The translations under genes were made by a program, and so were the position numbers. From the NCBI GenBank assembly GCA_022494885.1, contig JAGVSM010000217.1, positions 310,001 through 374,000 of the forward strand: a DNA stretch of 64,000 bases, in the 5' to 3' direction. The stretch comes from Micrasema longulum. Taxonomy: Eukaryota; Arthropoda; Insecta; Trichoptera; Brachycentridae. Position 1 is the first letter of the stretch, and each line of letters starts with the position of its first letter. Shown piece by piece: positions 1 to 11,800 of this stretch. The notes under the pieces are model-generated. The model had not been told where the DNA came from. It was given only the letters and a program-made list of their open reading frames with translations, and did no database searches.

Positions 1-2150
1 ATAGTTTACAAGTTGTGGCGCTTGTAGATATAACTTGTATCACTGTGCATGTTTGTACTTACTGTTTCAAATATATGTTTTAAAGTTTTATGTTTGCATG
101 TAAAATATGTACATTAATCACTGATAGTCTAACATCAGCTGGCACAACCATAATTACTTGTAGTTACCACATAATATAATGAACATTACCTATAATCGGA
201 GTCCTATCGGAATCTAGTTAGAATGCATGTTCGCTTAAAATCTTTCATACATAGTTTTTGCGGTAGTTCTAAGAACGACGCGCTACGGTGTAGAATTTAC
301 CTAATTTTTGTATTTTCAAATTTGCAATACCTATTTTTTACTGGTACGTGTTGATATACCCCCGAAAATACTATTCTCGAGTTATACACCCGTACGTTAT
401 TAAAAAGTAAGATTGGTGCTTATTCAGAACTACATATTTAATATATTTGTTTTCCGAATGTTTCTAAGGTATTAAGTGTTTTTATTTAGTTTTATTAAAA
501 TTATTTTTATTGTTCGGCTTTCATGAATCCATTTCCTTTTTTGTGACCTTAAATTAACTACGTAGGTATGTATTTACATAACTGGAATAAAACTATTTAT
601 TTATTTCATGTTGTGAAATTTATGCAAATTATACAACATGCTTATCATAGTAAATATTATAGTAATGCTGTAAAGTTTATTTTTAATTCAGTGATAATTG
701 TTTTAAGGGTGTTTTCCATTGCTAAAAAATGAAATTTCTAAGATCTTCTCATAAATTAAATATATTGTTTATGGAGATTTAATATACCTAAGTACCGTAC
801 GAATTAAGAGATTTTTATCCCATTTCCTTATAGCAACAGAAATAATTGATTAAATTATATTTTTATTTGTTTTGCCAACCAAACTATATAAAAACGCGAC
901 AAAAATATTAACTTAATTTTGTTGTTTGTGGTAGGTAAGTTGTGGAAATATTTTCGGATATTTACCTTACTTTTCCTTTTTGTTTATTAATTGTATTATT
1001 ATTATATTTTTATTTTTATTTTTATAGCGATATATATTTTTATTTGGCGTGTTTCTGTGGTTCTGCAATTTCTAATTTTTAACTCGCAAATATATATTTT
1101 TTTATATCTACGTATTTTAAATACCACAGTAGGTAAACATTTGAGGTGTTTTATACATTTATTGATATTCAAATATAACCAACCACTTCAAAGCCGTTTT
1201 ATGTTTTATGAAAATGTGTTTTTTTCACGTTTTCGGCGTTGAATAGCTTGTGACAAAAAAAATGTAAAACTTATTTAATAATCACAGAATAGTTCTTATA
1301 AATTTATTAATGATTTTTTTCAGAAATATTTTTATTCAACTTATATCAAAGTTCTCACAAGATGAAACAACTTTATAAATTATATAATTTTTGACATGAC
1401 TTTTCCTCGGTCCAGTAATTTCGTTTTATCATTCCTTTCCCTCTAAAATTGCAACTGTAATTTGTGTTTGCATTCTTACTGTAATTATTTTATTATATTT
1501 TAAGTGTGTTGTATAGTATAGTCTGCCAAATAGGCATAAACATATAAAAATAAATGAAATTGTTATATCTTCCCCCAACCTCGACCGATGTTTGTATATT
1601 CAATGTACAATAATAGAGATTGACATCACTAAACATTGTTATTAAATATTGCCTTTGGTAAGTAAGTAAGCTGTAAGCTTGCTATTGTAATAATTTGACT
1701 AATAATTGTATTTTTCATATGAATTAGTACACATGTATACTTACATGTTTTAAGTACACACAATAATAAATAATAACAAGAAATAAATAATAAATAAATA
1801 AAAATTATATTATTATTTGACATATTGTCTGCCTAAGGGCCGGTTAAACTCAAAAAAGTTATCTTTAAAAAAAGTTTTAATTTAAATAATTGTTGCGTTT
1901 TCGCCAAAATGAACAAAATGGATTAGGTTAAAAAGTATATTAAAAGAACTAATTTGCCCGTTTTGACTAAAATGCAACAATTATTTAACTATAAAAAAAA
2001 TTTTACTGGACTTTTTATGATGCAATTGGCCGTTACTATATAAGCATTTTTTCTCTTCACTCAGGCTTATTTAATTTTAAAAAACCACTGATTATTTATA
2101 ATATAATTATTAAATATTTTCAGTTTAAACACATATTTAAAAATATATAT
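1..2150. other. AT-rich DNA without a recognisable gene
   Basis: I see no coding exon, structured RNA or clear transposon end here. The short reading frames are low-complexity (Phe/Ile/Tyr-rich) and fit AT-rich noncoding DNA. A (TTTTTA)-like simple repeat lies near 1000-1030. The missing 5' exon or promoter of dorsal could be here or further upstream, but I could not find it. Confidence 0.6.
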
Positions 2151-2154
2151 TTAA

Positions 2155-2235
2155 CATAAATTTTGTCGGAAATCGAACCCAAGACCTCTTGCACGGTAGG
2201 CAAAAGCGCTTACCACTGGACCACCAGCCGATTTA
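2155..2235 (-). repeat. tRNA-derived SINE fragment
   Basis: On the minus strand this reads like a tRNA. It has an A-box-like stretch (TGGTCCAGTGGTAAGCGC) and, about 30 bases later, a B-box-like GGTTCGATTTCC. Arms do not pair well enough for a functional tRNA. Related to the SINE head at 4917-4990. Confidence 0.6.
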
Positions 2236-2382
2236 TATATAATTCCTAATAAATCGTTTTATATTCAATTAAGCCATTCTCATTTTTATTTTTATTAAAT
2301 TAAATAAATATTTGTGATATGGTTTATCCAATTATTTAAATTTTGAGGCCAGTTAGCTGTAAATATTTTTTGAATGGAAAAT

Positions 2383-2955
2383 ATTACAATAACATATTGT
2401 GGACATACTTATACATATTAAAGTAGAACCTTTATATTCTTCGACCCATATTCAATATTCATCATATTCAATAATCTTCACATTTTAATATAAAGGTTAC
2501 AATAACAGTCACATAAAAATACAGTGGAACTTCTATATTCGTTAACCCACATTCAATATTCATAATGTTCAATAATCTTCACGTTTTAATATAAAGGTTG
2601 CAATAACATATTATGTACATAATTGTACATAATATAGTAGAACCTCTATATTCGTCAACCCATATTCAATATTCAATAATCTTCACATTTTAATATAAAT
2701 GTTACAATAACATATTTTGTACATACTTATACATAATATAGTGGAACCTCTATATTCATCAACCCATATTCAATATTCACAATATTCAATAATCGTCACA
2801 TTTTAATATAAAGGTTACAATAACATATTGTGTACATACTTATACATAATATAGTGGAACCTCTATATTCATCAACCCATATTCAATATTCATTATATTC
2901 AATAATCTTCACATTTTAATATAAAGGTTACAATAACATATTGTGTACATACATT
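2383..2955 (+). repeat. Tandem array, about 114-bp unit, five copies
   Basis: The phrase GTTACAATAACATATT recurs near 2383, 2497, 2598, 2702, 2814 and 2928. Spacing is 114 bp for the outer units and about 101-104 bp for two units with small deletions. Each unit also carries GTGGAACCTCTATATTC and a run of ATTCAATATTCA. The last two units are closest to each other, as expected from recent unequal exchange. No coding potential. Confidence 0.85.
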
Positions 2956-2999
2956 GTTGTACTATTTTTAGGAGTTGGAAACAGATTAATGAAATTCTA

Positions 3000-3950
3000 G
3001 TTTTTTCTAATGGCAAAAATTGTTTCTATATTCGTCAGACCAGTAGAAAAATATGTAATATTAAAAAAAAAAGGTCATCTAAAGAAACCTTGAAAAACAT
3101 TACTAATTTGTTCAAATACTTCAAAAAATCTTGTCTTTTCCTATTTGTATGTGAAAATTTTCTGCATAACTCTGTGACTAAACCGCTTGTTTTTTGGATA
3201 AATAAGTGCTAATTGTAAATATGATACAATGCAAAATACTGAACATAAGGTCTAAAAATGGCTAAATTACAGGTCTATTTCTGTATTAAAATGTTTTACC
3301 AATCATATAAATTACCAACCAGTGCAAAGTAAACTCTAAACAATAAACATAATTATAATTTATTTTAACATGACTTATATTATTAGTTAATTATTTGGTT
3401 AGTTATTTATAATATTTTTTAATCAATTATTTTATCTCTTGTACAGTACATTCAATTCAATGCCTGTGGATGAACCAAGTAAATATACATTTTTTATTTG
3501 TGTAAGCACGCACATTTGAATGATTTATATGAAAACTTTTTGCTACGCACACATAAGCTAAGGTTATCAAAGATTTGAATGGACTATTGTACTTATGTAT
3601 TGTTTTTTTTTTAATAGTGTAAGAGATACAAAATTTATTTGTATATTGTAACAAGTCAAATTAATATATTTTCAATTTAAATATGCACCCTGAAATCAAT
3701 AAATATCTGTAATTATTTGGATATAAAAGGGATTACCGATATATGTTACATATTTGTTCTTATTACCCACATCTATAGAATTAGAGTGAATACAAATTTG
3801 TCTGGTTTGTATTTAAAAATAGACAGTCCCCACCTAGAAATGACTAGACATTTTTTATTACACTGAGCTGTGTGCTGTGTGGGACTTACAAATGAAATAA
3901 TGGGTAATTTTTAATAATTATTATCGATTTTGATTTATCTCTAAAATAAT
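3000..3950. other. No gene recognised
   Basis: AT-rich DNA after the tandem array. A reading frame at 2943-3212 has a stretch (CFYIRQTSRK) faintly like the GIY-YIG part of Penelope-like elements, but it is too short and isolated to call. Confidence 0.4.
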
Positions 3951-3960
3951 ATAATTACAT

Positions 3961-4060
3961 GAACCGGGTTGTGGTCCCGTGGTAGTATTGTGGACTCATG
4001 GACCAAAGGTCCCAGGTTCAAATCCCACTTTACCACAACTCGATTTCCAGCACAAGTTAT
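3961..4060 (+). repeat. tRNA-like SINE, GTTGTGG family
   Basis: A tRNA-like block whose first seven bases GTTGTGG pair with CCACAAC near its end, like an acceptor stem. Between them lie an A-box-like CCCGTGGTAGTATTG and a B-box-like GGTTCAAATCCC. The T-arm does not pair, so this is a tRNA-derived repeat. A second copy lies on the other strand at 24650-24745 and a fragment at 33475-33505. Confidence 0.65.
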
Positions 4061-4370
4061 TTATAAGTTTTAGGAAATGGTCTGAAAATTTAAATATTTG
4101 AGTAAATAATAAGAACTTGAGTATTTCTCTTATTAAAAAAAAAAACATTGATTTTACAGAAATAAAACATTTCATACATCACTAGTTTTAAGACATTTTT
4201 TTGTGCCCTCATAATCGGATCCTGTGAATTAATATTGGTAAAATTACCTATTACATTTGCTTGAATTTTAAATAAATATCTGAATTGTCTATGTTCTTAC
4301 AAGTGACATACATACACACATACGAGTATATGTACATATAAAATTAATTTCATTGACTGTTAACAATTAG

Positions 4371-4839
4371 GGGTGTCTTTCTGAAAAAATGGAAAGACTC
4401 TGTAATAACACCGATACCGAAAGTCGACAATGCAAAGCAAGTTGAAGATTTTAGACCTGTAAACATCTTGCTTAAATATGAACAAATTCTTGAATATATA
4501 GTGAAAGAACAGCTCATTAAACACCTTGAAAAAATTAAATATTAGTGAGTGGACAATCTGGATTTGGAAACAGATACCCGTGTAAAACTGCAGTAAATTG
4601 TATTGTATATCAATGGAAATATTGTATTCATAAGAAAGAGTGTATAGTAGCCGTTTTCTTAGATTTCAAAAGAGCATTCGAGACAATCGAAAGAAGTAGA
4701 CTACTGTGTAAATTAAAAAGTATGGGAATTGAAAATGAGCTAAAATGGTTTACTGATTATTTAAATGATAGAACACAAAAAACAAAATTTGGAAATGCAC
4801 CATCTTTAAAAAAAACTACTAATCTAGGAGATCCACAGG
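4371..4839 (+). mobile_element. Non-LTR retrotransposon, 5' part of RT domain
   Basis: Broken reading frames translate to reverse-transcriptase blocks: a segment with WKDSVITPIPK and DFRPVNIL, then GQSGFG and AVFLDFKRAFETI (the first catalytic aspartate region), ending at GDPQ where the conserved PQGSVLGP motif should follow. The motif is split here by the hAT-like insertion at 4840-6053 and resumes at 6062. An in-frame stop precedes GQSGFG, so the copy is dead. Probably CR1/Jockey-like. Confidence 0.8.
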
Positions 4840-6053
4840 CAGTAGCGTGCCTAGGGTTTACGAGTAAGGCAAGCCCATATATATATTTTTTTAATTCACA
4901 TGTGGTGTAATTCTCTGACAGCCTCATAGTATAGTGGCAGCGCATTTACCTACCATGTAAAAGGTCTCGGGTTCGATTCCCGACATGGTTAATATGAAAT
5001 ATTTATTTAAAAAGTGTTTTTACACTTGAATGTGTCATAGTCCCTGGACTGGTACTTGAAGCGTAAGACTGATCATCTTACCTTTATGTAGCAAAAATGA
5101 TCAAGATACACTGCGATTGCAGTACTCTATGCACCATTAGGTGCGGAAAACGAATGATGATGAATTAATTTGTGTGAAAACATGATGTGAGCTTTCTTCA
5201 CTACAGTTGTACAGTCTACAAAGCATCCAAAAGGCATATTATGACGAATAACATTTTTTTTTTAAATATGCATAGGATAATCTTTCTGAAGTCGTTTAAA
5301 TGAACGAAATAAAGAAAACACAATATTATTTTAAATAAAGGAATTCCTCAGATATCAACCATTACCAATAAGTAACATCAATATAATATAGCGTGCGTAG
5401 AGTTGAATAATAGTCATCGGAACCCATAGATACATAAATATAAAATATAATTGATATAAGATATAGGAAATGGAAAGTAGATAGGCAAATAAAAAAGAAA
5501 CGTCGGCCATCTCCGAATTCATTTTATATATGACGTTTGCACAAAATTAAGTAAATTATCGTAAATTTTAACCAGTACGGTTTTTATACAATTAAGATAA
5601 AAAAACCGTTTAAAATTATCAAATTCCGTAAAAAAGAGCATAATAAACAATCGTAAAGTTTGTTCGATACGAAATACGAGAGGCGCTCTCTGCCAACTTT
5701 ACCCTAAAGAAGCTGGCTTCAGATTCCCGTATAAAACTCAACATATACAGACAAACATTTGTTGAGTTTACTGTTTGCATCACATGCGAGTTGCACCGTG
5801 AAATAAGCCCCATAAGAAGCCCACGTGCGTGAGCAAGATAAGAAGACATTGTCGTTCGCGCACACAGATTTCATGCGGTTCGGATCTCGGGATGCGAACA
5901 GTACAACGTCGAACAGATCTCTAATTCTCATGCGGCGCGAAATTTAAACAACGAAATGAATTATTTTTAAGCGTTTGGTTCAGATTTGGTAATTTTGAAA
6001 CAAAATTAATAGGCAAGCCCGGCTTATGGGCTTCTATGGAAATACCGCCACTG
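4840..6053. mobile_element. Non-autonomous hAT-like DNA transposon, 1214 bp
   Basis: The 8-bp sequence TCCACAGG occurs at 4832-4839 and again at 6054-6061. It interrupts a LINE exactly at the codons for the PQG motif. The left end starts CAGTAGCG and the right end finishes CGCCACTG (CAGTGGCG on the other strand), short imperfect inverted ends typical of hAT elements. GGCAAGCCC occurs near both ends. No transposase is encoded, so it would need an enzyme in trans. A tRNA-derived SINE sits inside. Confidence 0.8.
4917..5165 (+). repeat. tRNA-derived SINE nested in the hAT element
   Basis: The head has an A box (TAGTATAGTGGCAGCGC) and a B box (GGTTCGATTCCC). The tail contains GCAGTACTCTATGCACCATTAGGTGC, which recurs in related form near 17010 and 63580. 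It lies wholly inside the 4840-6053 element, so it was carried with it or inserted later. Confidence 0.65.
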
Positions 6054-6061
6054 TCCACAGG

Positions 6062-7096
6062 GATCAGTTTTGGGGCCAATACATTTAATTATTTAAATAA
6101 ATGATATTGTTAAATGCTTAAAATATTATTCTCTTAAACTTTTTGCTGATGACACTCTACTCTATGTGGCTGAAAACAATGTTTATGATGCTTGCAAGAG
6201 ATGTGAATAGATTTAAATCAATATTTTATTTGCTGGAAATAAATAAATTAAAATTAAATGTTTCAAAAAGTAAATTCATGAAAGTAAGCAATAAAAAAGT
6301 TCAATAATACAATAAACTAAACATTCACGGGGAAAACATAAATGAAGTGAAAGAAATAAAATATTTAGGGGTAATAATAGATAATAAGCTGAAGTTTGCT
6401 TCACATTTTGAGTATATCAACAACAACACTTCTAAAAATGTAGGATTTTCAAATAGAATAAAAAAATATCTGTGTAAAAGTAATATAATTTTTAAGGCAG
6501 TTGTTTTGCCACATTAAAATTATTGTTCTAGTGTTCTCTTTCTGAGCTCTGAAAATCAATATAATGTCATGCAGAAAGCTCAGAATCGGGGAATGAGGAC
6601 AATATTGAGATGTAGCAGGTATACAAAAATTTGACATATGTTGACAGTACTGAACTTTTTGGTAAAGCAAAGACTAATTTCAAATTCTGAAGTGTTCATA
6701 TTCAAATTAAAAATCAATTATTGCCCGAATACATGTTTTATGATGTTCAGCGTAATAACAAAATTCATCGCTATCCTATAAGGGGAGGTGAAGGTTTCAG
6801 ACTCCCCAAAACAAGAATCCAGGTAACCCAAAACAATCTGTATCATAAAGGACTTAAGACATTCAATGAGTTGCCAAAAGAGATTAGGGATGCTGGGTCT
6901 ATCGCATTATTTAGTGGGGCAGCGATGATCTTTGTTAAAAACAAACATTCATACAGGTAAATAGAGTGTCATCGAAAAGCGTCTGGATTTTGTAACAATG
7001 TTTTATTTTTGTATACATATAATGTTTATTAGTTAAGGTATATCTAACTGTTCAAATTTTATTTGTACAACTATTTAAAATAAATACATTACATTA
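6062..7096 (+). mobile_element. Non-LTR retrotransposon, 3' part
   Basis: Continues the LINE cut at 4839. The RT active-site block reads KLFADDTLLYV (FADD box, about 6138-6170). A C-terminal frame at 6721-6960 has the typical LINE ending with HRYPIRGG, NLYHKGLKTFNELPKEIR. Frameshifts and stops are frequent. The 3' end is a short repeat ending, AAATACATTACATTAC; the same end appears at 44245-44280. Confidence 0.8.
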
Positions 7097-7234
7097 CAAC
7101 AAAATCAAATAATTAGTTCACAATGATACAACTCAACTACAAATCAACAGTCCCTAATATATTGAAATTAATTTTAGAATCTATTTAAATGTAAAATGGG
7201 TATAGTTATGGCATGATCTAGGCAGACATGGAAA

Positions 7235-7990
7235 GTGTGTTATCTCAAGTCAGGAGTGATAACACCACTTGCTTCTTGAATGCATGCCTTTGCTGTAGGA
7301 ATACTTTGACAGTACTTTTTAGTGAAATTTCGTTAACTGTTCTGTGGATCCTTGACAGAGGGGAAAAGATTCCGACGTTGGTTCTAAAATTTTCCACAGC
7401 AATGACAGCATTGGTACGCAAGTTACGGTGAGATACATTAAAGTTGATCTGAGCGAGGATAGCATGGGCATCTTTATAGTTAGATATTATTTTATGCAAG
7501 AATATTAAACCAGCCAAAACCCTTCTGAATGTTAAACTGAAAATGTGAAAGTATTGTAGATGATCATAATAGTTCATTATTAGAGTATTTAATCCATTTC
7601 TAGATATTAACAATTTTAAAAATTAACATTGAACCTATTCCATCCGCACTATATGAATATTATAATTAGGAGACTATATTATGTAATTAAATTCAAGCAA
7701 GTTACGAATTTTTGGGGATTTGAATGACTTAATTATTTGCAAAATAAATCCATGGATTTTTAATGCTCTCTTGGAGACGTAATCAATGTGATAGTTAAAT
7801 TTAAGTTTGTTATCAAAAGTTATCCTAGGTTCTCTGATCATCTCAACGTTTATTGTAATCGTGTTGTTAATTGAATATGATTTTATTTATTTGTAAATTA
7901 CTGTTTTCCATTACAATATTAATGTTTTTATTTTCTCTGGCTGATAAATCTTTCTCTCTCCATAATGCACTTTTTTTATTTTATTAAAGT
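7235..7990 (-). mobile_element. LINE ORF2 C-terminal fragment
   Basis: On the minus strand a 122-codon frame (7613-7245) contains FLHKIISNYKDA, INFNVSHRNLRT and FRTNVGIFSPLSRI, the standard distal ORF2 pattern of CR1/Jockey-like elements. Further 5' on that strand, KFNYHIDYVSKRALKI is also LINE-like. Head-to-head with the preceding LINE. Decayed. Confidence 0.7.
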
Positions 7991-8019
7991 TAATATGTGC
8001 AAGCCTTATCTCGCAATTA

Positions 8020-8215
8020 AAGAACAGCGGTTTTTTTTAAATTAATTAGGTTTATTTAATACTTTATGTATGTACCTATCTTTTGGTATGTTGTTTTTAG
8101 TCCAAAATTTTGACCAATCTGTTTTTTGGTTGGCTGGAAAATATTGCTTTAAGCCATAAGTCCAAAGTACCTTATTCTTTGTACTTGAAGTTTTAAATAA
8201 ATAAATAAAAGTTAA
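8020..8215 (+). mobile_element. LINE or SINE 3' tail
   Basis: A run resembling LINE 3' untranslated ends (GGCTGGAAAATATTGCTTTAAGCC), finished by a TAAATAAATAAATAAA tail at about 8195-8210. No coding part left. Confidence 0.5.
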
Positions 8216-8740
8216 AAGAACAGATTAACATTACCTTTATTAAAGCATTCTTGTAAAAAAGGGGTAAACATTGTAATTTTTCTAAAATGTCATTTTCATT
8301 TATACCGTAGATACTACAATAGTTATTGCACTAGTTTTAAGATATTTCTACTTGATAAGTTTGTTTTGTCGATAATTAATATAATTATGCACATTATTTT
8401 TAATAGGTAAAGAAGCAATAATGAGAATACCCATTAAAACATTAAATACATTTTGTATATTTTTTGTTATTGGCTTGTTACTGGAATGGAGTGTGCGTAA
8501 TAAAATATATCTAAGCTTCAAAAATGTTTCTAGAATGGTATGTATTGGATGGTTTGAATTTTACTCTGAAAATGTGTTTAGTCTTTGTTTACGTAAAAAT
8601 AATACGTTGATTGACTCATTTCTGTTGTAATTATATTTGTCTCATACTTTGTCTATTGCTGTGGGTTTTTGTACTAAATTTTCCTAACAAAGTTGTATTA
8701 TATGAAAGAAACATGGACTATTTTTTTTCCCCCTTTTCAG

Positions 8741-8812
8741 ACGGAGATCTATCGAGTGAAGTAGATAATGAGGAGAACGGTCAGCAATCCGATATCAATA
8801 TTAGTGATGTCC
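8741..8812 (+). CDS. dl: dorsal exon a (N-terminal, acidic)
   Basis: Acceptor CCCTTTTCAG precedes 8741 and donor GTAAGT follows 8812. It encodes [15 protein letters not shown] and NISDV, an acidic stretch ahead of the Rel domain. It starts with two bases of a split codon, so at least one upstream exon exists, coding or not. Confidence 0.75.
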
Positions 8813-11800
8813 GTAAGTACATATTTTTTTATTTATAATTTATTCATAAATATGAATACCAAATCCTTTTATATTCTAAATCAGGTTTTTTTCTGCAATA
8901 TCAAAATTCAGTTTAAAAATGTGTACAGTGATTTCCTTACTATGCAATAACAATTTAAATACACAGCATAAGTTAAAATACATGCAGATGCAATCTATTT
9001 ATATTGTTATTAAACTAGCTTCATATAGTGAAGTAATTAAAAAATCTATTTATAAGAATGATTTATGGAAAAACTAAATTATTTAGCATTTGACATTATT
9101 TTTTATCACATTGTTGATTTTGACATTGCGAGATTTGTTGGAAATGCATTATTAGGGTTTTAAATGTTTTTCAACATATTTTTATTTTATTTTATTAACA
9201 TCAAAACTATTACATAAGTAGTTATATCAATTATATACTATATATGACAACCTTACTTTACACATAGTTGTAAATGATAATTTGTTAACTGAAGAGTTAC
9301 CCGTAAAAAACAAAGTCGTTTTTCTACCACTTGAGATGCGGCATATCACATGTCACGATTTTTCGGTAGATCTACCGATTTTGGGAGCTCTGCCATGTAT
9401 AATCTTTGAATCTACCGATTTACCGAATTCGATGGTAATTCTACCAATTTTATGACATGACAGTAGATGCTCTTTTCTTTTGCCGCTGATATGTGAATAT
9501 ATGTGAAACCTCTGAGTAACAATTCACTAGAGAAGCCCTTTGGCTCTATTGCATAGAACATAAGTTAGTTTTATAAAAAATAATATTTTATCGCTTAGCT
9601 TAATCCAATCTATCCTAACCTAACCTAACCTGACCCAACCTATCCTAACATAACCTAACACAACCTATCCTAACATAACCAAACTTCACATAACAAAATA
9701 AATACAAAAATTGTAAAAGAATAAATAAAATAAATAACACATCAAACTATTGTTCCGTAAGTATTACTTACTTACTGTAGGGTCTTCGGGTATTTTCTTC
9801 TTAATTATAAGGAAATACTCATTGGTTATATTCATCAAGTTACATTTCTTTTCCCAGAAATATTTAGTGATTTCCGTTTATCACCTGAAACCATGGTCAT
9901 CTTTTACATTTTTTGAAGATATTTGATAATATTCGTGGAACAGTTTTATTGCAAGACCCAATTTTCACTCAGTGACAACATGTGACATGCGACGCTGCAA
10001 GTTGTAGAAAAAAGAACTAAAAAGAACAATCATGTACGATTTGTATCCTTGGTACCAAAAGCAACAAAAACCCCAGTTTTGCTGGAGAGACTATATTGTA
10101 AAGCATTCATGGCAGCGTAGATGCAAATAGCCCAAGACTGTTTGGCATGGAGAAGGATGCAGAAGGCCTGCGTTCAGGAGTCAATGGCTACAGGCTGAAG
10201 AAGAAGATATATTTTTGTGCCTATTTATAGAATTACAAAACATGATTTTATTTCTGAATATCATAAAAAAAGATTAATACAATTGTTTTTAATAAAAGTT
10301 GTATGAATTTTAGTTGCGGTTATCCAAACAACGGATCCAAATTACGAAGCGACGGTACAGCGGTGTGAACCAGAAATGTTCAGTGGTGGTGGACCCCTAA
10401 CGGGGCCCTCGCAACACTTGAATCAAGAGCCCCCTCTGTCTCTCGCTCACCAGCCGCCCGCCGCCTCGGGGTCCCTTCACCGGAGGCGGAACGCCTACGT
10501 CAAGATCATAGAGCAACCCGCATCCAAGGCACTTAGGTTAATTTAAACGCTATTATACAATATTATAAATACTATTTTTGAAAATAATTCATTATCCGTA
10601 ATTCAACAAATTTTAGCAACATTGTTTCAATGTGATCCTTGTATTGTGCTCTGATGTGATCATATCTGAAATACTCTGCAACTCTCTCAGCTTGAAAAGA
10701 GTTCAGCGAAAGTTATTGTGCTACATACAATTTAAAGATAGGAAAACCTGTGCTTAAAATTTACTACCAAACTTTAATGTCTAAGTTAAGGTAACCATTG
10801 CTCTCCACCAGACTGACAATTGCTGAGCTCACTCTAATAAATTGCTCAAAATTACTGTCCCTGATAATCGTTCATGAAAGTCGCCTTGTAGTGGTTCCTA
10901 CCACCAGACTCCAACACATGTTTCAGTGGGGATACAATACCACAAACTGCGCTTACAATTCTGTCTTGGCTCGCATGTGCAGAACTCCAAATAATATGCA
11001 GATCTGTTGTATTTAGTGCACAGTACATAATGTACATTAAAATCTGTACGTATTTCTATAGATAATATAATTTTAAAGGTAGTGTTAAGAATTTCAAGTT
11101 AATTGATTAAGATTTGTAGAAGTTATGTGTCCGGCCAGTTAAAAAAAAAATAGTTTTGAGATGCATTTAAAGTATTGGTCCTATTATTACAGCTCTAACC
11201 GCGAACTACCAATCGCTGGAAATAAGGATTATAAATTTTGTCCCATCTGTAAAACTTATTATATCTCATTTCTAACAACCTAAGGCAGCAGTTTCCAGCC
11301 CGCATGCTACTACGCCTCCCTAAAAACATAGTTTTCTGTGCCTCCCTACCTTTTATTTTTTTTAATACACGTTTTAAATAATAATCAAAATATTTTTTTT
11401 AATAGGAATTAAATATATGTTTAAAAATGTAAAAAATAAACACTCTTTCACTAGTATGAAGTTTGAAAAAAAATTGGCACCTCCCTTGGCAATAGTCCGT
11501 TCAAAAATTTTAATGGAAATACCCCTTAAGTTATTTGATCAGGTTGACTTTCAACCTAATTAAACTAAACCGAAACCAAGTGAGGGTTATCACGAGAGCT
11601 TTCACAGGGCACTACAGATTGAATAAACACCCTAGAATGAAACTCCTGGGTGTAGGTTACACAGTGCGAATGATGAAAAACGTATATGCATTTTAGGTGA
11701 ATTCAATTCAATTCATTTATTTTAAAAATAACATATACATTACAAAAATATATTCAATATGTACATATTATAAAAAAGAAAAAAAAATAAATACACGAAA

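Noticed and set aside
3961..4045. Possible functional tRNA gene
   Set aside because: Acceptor-like stem and A/B boxes are present, but the T-arm does not pair and near-copies occur elsewhere in the window, so it is a tRNA-derived repeat.
4917..4990. Possible tRNA gene with clear A and B boxes
   Set aside because: No closing acceptor stem; followed by a SINE-type body and nested inside a transposon.
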